DNA from: Caballeronia grimmiae
GTDB lineage: Bacteria > Pseudomonadota > Gammaproteobacteria > Burkholderiales > Burkholderiaceae
Assembly (NCBI RefSeq): GCF_000698555.1
Contig: NZ_JFHE01000037.1
Span: 1 to 56,119 of the forward strand
DNA length: 56,119 nucleotides
Reading direction: 5' to 3'
Shown: one piece after another, positions 28,374-34,275 of the stretch
Layout of the letters: each line of letters begins with the position of its first letter
Position numbering within the stretch: the stretch's first letter is position 1
Notes under the pieces: generated by a model
Database searches by the model: none
What the model was told of the DNA's origin: nothing
Seen by the model: only the letters and a program-made list of their open reading frames with translations
Position numbers and translations under genes: made by a program

Positions 28374-28505
28374 CGCACGCATGCAGGCACGGGACAGTGC
28401 CTCCACACTATGACAGCGCGAGCGTGCTGGCAATCAAAATGCGAGGATCACAGCGTGGTTTCCGCTTAATCAGGAAATCAGGCAGCAAATGCGGGGAGAA
28501 CGGGC

Positions 28506-28531
28506 AAAAAAAATCCAGCCCGAAGGCTGGA
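28506..28531 (-). terminator. Final terminator of the tRNA operon
   Basis: On the minus strand a 7-bp stem (28525-28531 with 28514-28520, 4-nt loop) is followed by eight Ts. It lies 17 nt beyond the last tRNA-Asp. Confidence 0.88.
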
Positions 28532-28547
28532 TTTTCTCATCATGAGC

Positions 28548-28624
28548 TGGCGGAGCGGACGGGACTCGAACCCGCGACCCCCGGCGTGACAGGCCGGTAT
28601 TCTAACCAACTGAACTACCGCTCC
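28548..28624 (-). tRNA. tRNA-Asp (GTC), copy 1
   Basis: 77 nt with CCA encoded. The acceptor stem GGAGCGG/CCGCTCC, TTCGAGTCC T-arm and anticodon loop CCTGTCACG (GTC) give tRNA-Asp. It is the last gene of the Ala-Glu-Asp-Glu-Asp-Glu-Asp cluster and is identical to the other two Asp copies. Confidence 0.97.
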
Positions 28625-28699
28625 AACTCTTTCATCGCGCCCGCGAGAGTGATGAATCTCGCGAAACGTGCAGCGCTTGACTAGCAGCCGCCGATGTTC

Positions 28700-28775
28700 T
28701 GGCGTCCCCTAGGGGATTCGAACCCCTGTACTCACCGTGAAAGGGTGATGTCCTAGGCCTCTAGACGAAGGGGAC
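28700..28775 (-). tRNA. tRNA-Glu (TTC), copy 1
   Basis: 76 nt with CCA encoded. The minus strand begins GTCCCCTTCGTCTAGAGG, the usual Glu start. Anticodon loop CCTTTCACG gives TTC. It lies 75 nt upstream of tRNA-Asp copy 1 in the same transcript. Confidence 0.97.
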
Positions 28776-28801
28776 AACAAACTTATTGCAACCCTGCGGC
28801 G

Positions 28802-28825
28802 AAAAAAAACCGGCTAATCAGCCGG
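28802..28825 (-). terminator. Intrinsic terminator inside the tRNA operon (second pair)
   Basis: On the minus strand CCGGCT...AGCCGG (6-bp stem, 4-nt loop) is followed by eight Ts. It lies between tRNA-Asp copy 2 and tRNA-Glu copy 1. Confidence 0.75.
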
Positions 28826-28847
28826 ACTACTCCTGCTCGCAAGGCAT

Positions 28848-28924
28848 TGGCGGAGCGGACGGGACTCGAACCCGCGACCCCCGGCGTGACAGGCCGGTAT
28901 TCTAACCAACTGAACTACCGCTCC
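28848..28924 (-). tRNA. tRNA-Asp (GTC), copy 2
   Basis: 77 nt, identical to copy 1 with encoded CCA and anticodon GTC. It is part of the second 300-bp unit. Confidence 0.97.
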
Positions 28925-28999
28925 AACTCTTTCATCGTGCCCGCGAGAGTGATGAATCTCGCGAAACGTGCAGCGCTTGACTAGCAGCCGCCGATGTTC

Positions 29000-29075
29000 T
29001 GGCGTCCCCTAGGGGATTCGAACCCCTGTACTCACCGTGAAAGGGTGATGTCCTAGGCCTCTAGACGAAGGGGAC
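29000..29075 (-). tRNA. tRNA-Glu (TTC), copy 2
   Basis: 76 nt, identical to copy 1, anticodon TTC, CCA encoded. Confidence 0.97.
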
Positions 29076-29101
29076 AACAAACTTATTGCAACCCTGCGGC
29101 G

Positions 29102-29125
29102 AAAAAAAACCGGCTAATCAGCCGG
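29102..29125 (-). terminator. Intrinsic terminator inside the tRNA operon (first pair)
   Basis: Same hairpin and eight-T tract as at 28802-28825, here between tRNA-Asp copy 3 and tRNA-Glu copy 2. Transcripts from the upstream promoters must read through it to reach the other two Glu-Asp pairs. Confidence 0.75.
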
Positions 29126-29147
29126 ACTACTCCTGCTCGCAAGGCAT

Positions 29148-29224
29148 TGGCGGAGCGGACGGGACTCGAACCCGCGACCCCCGGCGTGACAGGCCGGTAT
29201 TCTAACCAACTGAACTACCGCTCC
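29148..29224 (-). tRNA. tRNA-Asp (GTC), copy 3
   Basis: 77 nt, identical to the other Asp copies, anticodon GTC. The spacer toward tRNA-Glu differs from the other units. Confidence 0.97.
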
Positions 29225-29299
29225 AACTCTTTCATCGTCTCACGTGCCTGCCTGGCTCATGAAACTGGCAGCGCTTTCAACTAGCAGCCGCCGATGTTC

Positions 29300-29375
29300 T
29301 GGCGTCCCCTAGGGGATTCGAACCCCTGTACTCACCGTGAAAGGGTGATGTCCTAGGCCTCTAGACGAAGGGGAC
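29300..29375 (-). tRNA. tRNA-Glu (TTC), copy 3
   Basis: 76 nt, identical to the other Glu copies, anticodon TTC. It is the first Glu gene in transcription order and has a candidate promoter of its own upstream. Confidence 0.97.
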
Positions 29376-29447
29376 AGAAACTTGTGATTCTGTCTTTACA
29401 GCTTGCTTCGCTGATTCTTTTGCTGCTTCGAATCAACGAAGACCGAA

Positions 29448-29476
29448 ATTCTAAACAACTTCGAGTATCTTGTGAA
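29448..29476 (-). promoter_or_regulatory. Candidate internal promoter before the Glu-Asp pairs
   Basis: On the minus strand TTCACA (29471-29476) and TAGAAT (29448-29453) are exactly 17 bp apart. It lies between tRNA-Ala and the first tRNA-Glu and could boost Glu/Asp tRNA output over Ala. Confidence 0.5.
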
Positions 29477-29535
29477 GTATTTTTTGCGGCTTCCTGTTTC
29501 GGCAACTACTTCGCAAATTCACTTCATCTGTTCTT

Positions 29536-29611
<76 letters not shown>

Positions 29612-29629
29612 TTGCAGAACAGAAACGAG

Positions 29630-29658
29630 ATTCTAGCGGCCGTTTTCGAACTTGTAAA
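29630..29658 (-). promoter_or_regulatory. Promoter of the tRNA operon
   Basis: On the minus strand TTTACA (29653-29658) and TAGAAT (29630-29635) have a 17-bp spacer. Transcription would start a short distance before tRNA-Ala. So the tRNAs need not depend on gltX transcription. Confidence 0.65.
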
Positions 29659-29706
29659 TACCTTCTGGCCGAACAATCGAACTTTTTTTGCCTGTCTGCC
29701 GCTTTT

Positions 29707-29738
29707 GCGCGCAATGGGCGCTTTCGCCCATTGCGCGC
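29707..29738. other. 14-bp perfect hairpin at the gltX 3' end
   Basis: A perfect 14-bp inverted repeat (29707-29720 with 29725-29738, 4-nt loop) lies 7 bp beyond the gltX stop codon. The minus strand continues with AAAA rather than Ts, so it is not a classic terminator; it may protect the gltX 3' end or act with Rho. Confidence 0.7.
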
Positions 29739-29745
29739 CCCTTCT

Positions 29746-31152
29746 TCAGGCGGCCGCCTTGCCGAGCCGGCGCAGCACGGTTTCGCGGCCGAACAGCATC
29801 AAGACGACATCGATGGACGGCGTATGCGTCGTGCCCGCGACGAGCAGACGGACCGGCATCGCGAGCTGCGGCATCTTGAGCTTGTGCGCGCTCAGCGTCG
29901 ATTTGAACGCGGCCGAAATCGCCTCCTTGCTCCATTCGGCCTTTTCGAGCGCCGTGCGCAGATCGGCGATCGCCGGGCGCACCGCGTCGCTCACGTGCTG
30001 CGCGTAGGCGTCGGGATCGATGGCCGGCTCGCGATAGAACATCGCGGCGTTCTCGGCGATCTCCTTGACCGTCGATGCGCGATCCTTAAGCAGCGAGACA
30101 ACCTGATCCAGCGGCGCGCCGCCGTCGATGGCCGCGGCGTCGATTCCGGCTTCCGCGAGGAACGGCCTTGCCAGCTCCGCGAGCCGCGCGTTGTCCGCTT
30201 CCTTGATGTAATGCGCGTTCAGCCAGTTGAGCTTGTCGTGGTCGTACTGCGCCGGCGACTTGCCGAGATGGTCCAGATCGAACCACTCGACGAACTGCTC
30301 ACGCGAGAAGATTTCCGCATCGCCGTGCGACCAGCCGAGCCGCGCCAGATAGTTCACGACCGCTTCCGGCAGATAGCCCGCATCGCGATAACCGACGACG
30401 CTCATCGCGCCGTGGCGCTTGCTCATCTTCTCGCCCTGCTCGTTCAGCACGGTCGGCAGATGCGCGTATACCGGCGGCTCGCCGCCCAGCGCGCGCAGAA
30501 TGTTGATCTGGCGCGGCGTGTTGTTCACGTGATCGTCACCGCGAATGACGTGGGTAATCTTCATGTCGAGATCGTCGACGACCACGCAGAAGTTGTACGT
30601 CGGCGTGCCGTCCGGGCGCGCGATCACGAGATCGTCGAGTTCTTCGTTCGAAATTTCGATGCGCCCCTTCACTGCATCGTCCCACGCGACGACGCCCGTC
30701 AGCGGATTGCGAAAGCGCACGACCGGCTGCACGCCTTCGGGCACCGGCGGCAGCACCTTGCCTGGCTCCGGGCGCCACGTGCCGTCGTACCGCGGCTTCT
30801 CGCCTGCGGCGCGCTGGCGCTCGCGCAACGCGTCGAGCTCTTCCGTCGACATGTAGCAGTGGTACGCAAGCCCGCTTTCGAGCATCTGCGCGACGACCTC
30901 GCGATAGCGATCCATGCGCTGCATCTGATAGAACGGGCCTTCGTCGAAGTCGAGGCCGAGCCACGCCATGCCTTCGAGAATGGCATCGACGGATGCTTCC
31001 GTTGAGCGCTCCACGTCCGTGTCCTCGATGCGCAGCACGAAGGTGCCCTTCATCTTGCGCGCGAACGCCCACGGATAAAGCGCGGAGCGGATATTGCCGA
31101 GATGGATGAAGCCGGTCGGGCTCGGGGCGAAGCGTGTACGGACTTGGGTCAT
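29746..31152 (-). CDS. gltX: Glutamyl-tRNA synthetase
   Basis: From MTQVRTRFAPSPTGFIHLGN at 31152 the protein is 468 aa, the family size; the frame is open 42 codons upstream without similarity. The class I HIGH-type motif (PSPTGFIHLGN) is near residues 10-20 and the KMSKS-type motif appears as EKMSKRHGA. It charges tRNA-Glu with glutamate in the cytosol. It sits immediately upstream of three tRNA-Glu genes, its own substrates. A TATAAT at 31296-31301 may be its -10. Confidence 0.96.
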   Translation of the reverse strand: MTQVRTRFAPSPTGFIHLGNIRSALYPWAFARKMKGTFVLRIEDTDVERSTEASVDAILEGMAWLGLDFDEGPFYQMQRMDRYREVVAQMLESGLAYHCYMSTEELDALRERQRAAGEKPRYDGTWRPEPGKVLPPVPEGVQPVVRFRNPLTGVVAWDDAVKGRIEISNEELDDLVIARPDGTPTYNFCVVVDDLDMKITHVIRGDDHVNNTPRQINILRALGGEPPVYAHLPTVLNEQGEKMSKRHGAMSVVGYRDAGYLPEAVVNYLARLGWSHGDAEIFSREQFVEWFDLDHLGKSPAQYDHDKLNWLNAHYIKEADNARLAELARPFLAEAGIDAAAIDGGAPLDQVVSLLKDRASTVKEIAENAAMFYREPAIDPDAYAQHVSDAVRPAIADLRTALEKAEWSKEAISAAFKSTLSAHKLKMPQLAMPVRLLVAGTTHTPSIDVVLMLFGRETVLRRLGKAAA

Positions 31153-31295
31153 TGCGTTGTTCTCGAAATACTCGATGGCCGGTGCTCGCAAACCGCGATG
31201 CCTTCGCGCGTCCCGCAATCGGGTGCTCGAAGCGCTCTGACGGAACGAAAAGCGCCGTGAGCACGAGGCGCGCGCCACCTAGAAAATGAGACGAA

Positions 31296-31301
31296 ATTAT
31301 A
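31296..31301 (-). promoter_or_regulatory. Possible -10 box for gltX
   Basis: The minus strand has a perfect TATAAT about 145 nt before the gltX start. No clear -35 is seen upstream, so the call is weak. Confidence 0.35.
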
Positions 31302-31435
31302 CTCGTCGACCGCTTCGCGCCGCCCCGCCCGGCTTTGTTTTATGATGTGCGCGCCGTTTTCCCTTGCACGCGAAACCGTCCTCGAAAGCCGGCCCTTTCA
31401 CACCTGTCGCACCCGTCGCACCGCTGGAGTTCGCC

Positions 31436-32374
31436 TTGAAGTCATCGTCACCTCGTCTTTCGCGCCGCGCGTTTTCGCTCGCGGCGGCATCGTCCGTTCT
31501 CGCCGCCTGCACCACGACGGGCGGCAGTTCCGGCGGCGGCGCGCCCGTCGCGGCCACGCCCGCGCCTAACGCAGCTTCGCAGCGCCCGGCCCGCATCGGT
31601 CTCGCGCTCGGCGGCGGCGCGGCGCGCGGCTTCGCTCACATCGGCGTGATCAAGGCGCTCGAGGCCCGCAACGTGCCGGTCGATCTGGTGGCCGGCACGA
31701 GCGCGGGCTCCGTGATCGCGGCCTTGTACGCTTCGGGGATGAACGGCATTGCGATCAACAAGCTCGCGCTGACGATGGACGAAGCGTCGATCAGCGACTG
31801 GGCGATGCCCTTTCGCACGCGCGGCATCCTGCAAGGCGTCGCGCTGCAGAACTACCTCAACAAAACGCTCGACAATCGGCCGATCGAGAAGATGGCGAAG
31901 CCGCTCGGCATCGTCGCCACGGATCTCAGGAGCGGCCAGCCGATTCTCTTTCAGCGCGGCAATACGGGCATCGCGGTGCGCGCGTCGTGCAGCGTGCCGT
32001 CCATTTTCGAGCCGGTGAAAATCGGCGGCCACGAATACGTCGATGGCGGCCTAGTCAGCCCGGTGCCGGCTGCGTTCGCGCACAAGATGGGCGCGGATTT
32101 CGTGATCGCCGTCGACATCTCCGCGCGTCCGGAAACCGCGCTCACGCAGAGTTCGTTCGACGTGCTGATGCAGACCTTCACGATCATGGGCCAGTCGATC
32201 AAGGCCTATGAACTCGACAAATACGCGGACGCGGTCATTCGCCCGAACCTCAACGCGATGAGCAGCAGCGACTTCAGTCAGCGCAACGCGGCGATTCTGG
32301 CAGGCGAAGAAGCAGTCTCGAAGATGTGGCCGGCGCTGCAGCGGCAGCTTGCGGAGCGCGGCGTGCGCGTTTGA
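31436..32374 (+). CDS. Patatin-like phospholipase, Tat-type lipoprotein (RssA-like)
   Basis: From a TTG at 31436 with GGAG six nt before it, the protein is 312 aa. The signal is LKSSSPRLSRRAFSLAAASS followed by VLAAC: a twin-arginine motif (SRRAFSL) with a lipobox Cys, so a Tat-exported lipoprotein is likely. The patatin domain begins with the oxyanion loop GLALGGGAARGFAHIG, has the nucleophile GTSAG and ends with the catalytic Asp in DGGLVSPVP. Serine lipase/phospholipase activity is expected by family. The frame is open 24 codons further upstream, but without a good ribosome site. Confidence 0.88.
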   Translation: MKSSSPRLSRRAFSLAAASSVLAACTTTGGSSGGGAPVAATPAPNAASQRPARIGLALGGGAARGFAHIGVIKALEARNVPVDLVAGTSAGSVIAALYASGMNGIAINKLALTMDEASISDWAMPFRTRGILQGVALQNYLNKTLDNRPIEKMAKPLGIVATDLRSGQPILFQRGNTGIAVRASCSVPSIFEPVKIGGHEYVDGGLVSPVPAAFAHKMGADFVIAVDISARPETALTQSSFDVLMQTFTIMGQSIKAYELDKYADAVIRPNLNAMSSSDFSQRNAAILAGEEAVSKMWPALQRQLAERGVRV

Positions 32375-32411
32375 ACGACACGCTGAAGCCAGTTGGACGA
32401 TCCCAAAAGAC

Positions 32412-32437
32412 GAAGGCCACGCATTTGCGTGGCCTTC
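32412..32437. terminator. Bidirectional terminator between the patatin and cytochrome genes
   Basis: A 12-bp inverted repeat (32412-32423 with 32426-32437) is flanked by T-rich tracts on both strands (TCTCTTTT on plus, GTCTTTT on minus). It serves the two convergent genes. Confidence 0.85.
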
Positions 32438-32443
32438 TCTCTT

Positions 32444-33706
32444 TTAGCGCAAGGACTTCACCTCGTCGGCAGTGACGTCGCTGCGCTGCCCGCCCCACGT
32501 CACGCGCAGATAGTTCGTCAACCGCGCTATCTGCTCGTCGCTATACGTGCCGGCGAAACCGGGCATGTGCTGCATGCTTTCGATGCCCGGAAACGCCCGC
32601 GCTTCGATACCGTCGAGCATCGAGACGATCAGGTTGTGCGGATCGCTCTGACGCAGCGTCGAGTTCTGCTTCATCGCCACTGCGACATGCGGCTTGCCCT
32701 CGCCCTCGCGTCCGTGACAGCCGGCGCAGGAATCCAGGTACAGATTGCGGCCCGCTGCCAGTTGCGCGGCATCGCCGCTCTGAACTGTCATCGGCGCGGG
32801 TGCGGGCGGCGCATCGCCCAGCAGATACACCGTCAGTGCGCGCAGATCGTCCGGATTCAAGTGCTGCGTGCTCAGATAAACGACCGGATGCATCTCGCTG
32901 AACGCCGAGCCTTGCTTCGCGAAACCGGTGGAGAAGAACGCCTGCAGGTCCGGACCGGTCCAGCCGCGCGCCGCCAGTGCGGCGGGCGTGATGTCCGGCG
33001 CACCGACGCGTCGGAGCGTTCCGCCCTGCAGCGTCTGCGCGCCCTGAAGCTGACCGAACGCGCCGCGCGGCGTGTGACATTCCGTGCAGTGACCGAGCGC
33101 GTTGGCCAGATAGCGGCCGCGCGTCCAGTCGGCGGAACGGCCCGTCGAGGCGTCCGGCAACTGATCCTTCAGGAACAGCGAGTCCCAGAAACGCACGGCG
33201 AAGCGCACGTTGTACGGGAACTTGAGATCGGCGCCGATGTTCGGCACGGCCGCCGGCTTCTGCGACATCAGATAGGCGTAGATCGCATCGCTGTCCTCGC
33301 GCGTCATCTGCCGGTACGACGTGTACGGCATCGCCGGATACAGCTTGCCCTTCGGCGTCTTGCCGTCGTGAAGTGCGGCGTAGAAGTCGTCCGCGCTCCA
33401 TTGGCCGATGCCGTATTTCGAATCCGGCGTGATGTTCGTGCCATGGAACGTGCCGAACTGCGATTCCAGTTTCACGCCGCCCGCGAACGGCGCGCCGCCC
33501 GTCGAGGTGTGGCACGCGGCGCAATCGGCGGCTTGCGTGAGGTAGCGGCCACGCGCGACCAGTTCCGGCGAACTGGTCTTCGGCGCAGCGCTCTCATGGC
33601 TGCCGCAGGCGGACAACGCGAACGCGCCGGCTGCCGCGAGAACGAGCGGCAACGCGCGCATTGCGCGGGAGAAGCGGCGAATGACGGTTACGGTCGATCC
33701 GATCAT
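32444..33706 (-). CDS. Triheme c-type cytochrome of a Mo-hydroxylase complex
   Basis: 420 aa from MIGSTVTVIRR at 33706. A signal peptide with lipobox-like LSAC (AFALSACGS) is followed by three CxxCH heme sites: CAACH near 60, CTECH near 205 and CAGCH near 335, each with a downstream Met ligand candidate. It is the electron acceptor type found with periplasmic aldehyde or nicotinate-type dehydrogenases. Its ATG overlaps the stop of the 2Fe-2S subunit gene by 4 nt. The protein would be anchored in the membrane and pass electrons to the respiratory chain. Confidence 0.93.
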   Translation of the reverse strand: MIGSTVTVIRRFSRAMRALPLVLAAAGAFALSACGSHESAAPKTSSPELVARGRYLTQAADCAACHTSTGGAPFAGGVKLESQFGTFHGTNITPDSKYGIGQWSADDFYAALHDGKTPKGKLYPAMPYTSYRQMTREDSDAIYAYLMSQKPAAVPNIGADLKFPYNVRFAVRFWDSLFLKDQLPDASTGRSADWTRGRYLANALGHCTECHTPRGAFGQLQGAQTLQGGTLRRVGAPDITPAALAARGWTGPDLQAFFSTGFAKQGSAFSEMHPVVYLSTQHLNPDDLRALTVYLLGDAPPAPAPMTVQSGDAAQLAAGRNLYLDSCAGCHGREGEGKPHVAVAMKQNSTLRQSDPHNLIVSMLDGIEARAFPGIESMQHMPGFAGTYSDEQIARLTNYLRVTWGGQRSDVTADEVKSLR

Positions 33707-34275
33707 GCGGCGTCCTTCACGAGTCCCGGCGTGGACAGCACGAGGTCCTTCACCGCCTCGTAGTAACGGACGCAGCCGGTGCAGCGGCAGATGTGATCGT
33801 TGAGCGCGTCCATGATGGTCGCTTCGATCTGATCCTTTGCTATCGGCTCGCGCTTGAGCCGCTCCAGCAGCACGGTCGCCGCGTTGACAAAGCCGGGCGT
33901 GCAATAGCCGCACTGAAAGCTGAAGTGCTCGAGGAACTTCTGCTGCACCGGCGCCAGTTCGACGACTTCGCCCTGCTCGTTGCGCTTCGCGTGGCCTTCG
34001 ATGGTCCGCACGGTTTTGCCATCGAAGAAATGCGCGCCATTGATGCACGTGCGCACTTCCTCGCTCGTGCCGTCGGCGCGATCCACGATGACGACGCACG
34101 CGTGGCAGACGCCCTGCCCGCAGCCAAGCCGCGAGCCCGTGAGGCTCGCGTACTCGTGCAGGAAATCGATCATCGGCAGACCGGAGGGGACTTGCATCGG
34201 CCCGACCTTGTTGCCGTTGATGGTCATCGAGAGCGAGCGTGTTTCGACGCCCGCGGCGGATTGGATGGCCGTCAT
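33703..34275 (-). CDS. 2Fe-2S subunit of xanthine-dehydrogenase-family molybdoenzyme
   Basis: 190 aa. The N-terminal plant-ferredoxin-type cluster motif is GCGQGVCHACVVIVD with a later Cys in VRTCINGA. The C-terminal alpha-helical cluster has CGYCTPGFV and CRCTGCVRY. This is the small subunit (IorA/NdhS-like). It has no signal peptide and is likely co-exported with the Tat-tagged large subunit. It overlaps both the large-subunit and cytochrome genes by 4 nt, so all three are coupled. Confidence 0.95.
   Translation of the reverse strand: MTAIQSAAGVETRSLSMTINGNKVGPMQVPSGLPMIDFLHEYASLTGSRLGCGQGVCHACVVIVDRADGTSEEVRTCINGAHFFDGKTVRTIEGHAKRNEQGEVVELAPVQQKFLEHFSFQCGYCTPGFVNAATVLLERLKREPIAKDQIEATIMDALNDHICRCTGCVRYYEAVKDLVLSTPGLVKDAA

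Larger units (their letters stand above)
28548..29147. repeat. Two tandem 300-bp tRNA-Asp/tRNA-Glu repeat units
   Basis: Units 28548-28847 and 28848-29147 match at all but one position that I can see (C versus T in the Asp-Glu spacer). Each holds one tRNA-Asp, one tRNA-Glu and a terminator hairpin. A third, diverged unit (29148-29375) keeps both tRNA genes but has a different spacer. This indicates recent duplication or gene conversion. Confidence 0.93.

Noticed and set aside
28397..28684. 95-codon plus-strand frame
   Set aside because: It overlaps the tRNA-Asp gene and terminator, so coding is not plausible.
28548..29375. Regular repeats considered as a CRISPR array
   Set aside because: The repeated blocks are whole tRNA genes with matching spacers in a 300-bp period, not short repeats with unique spacers.
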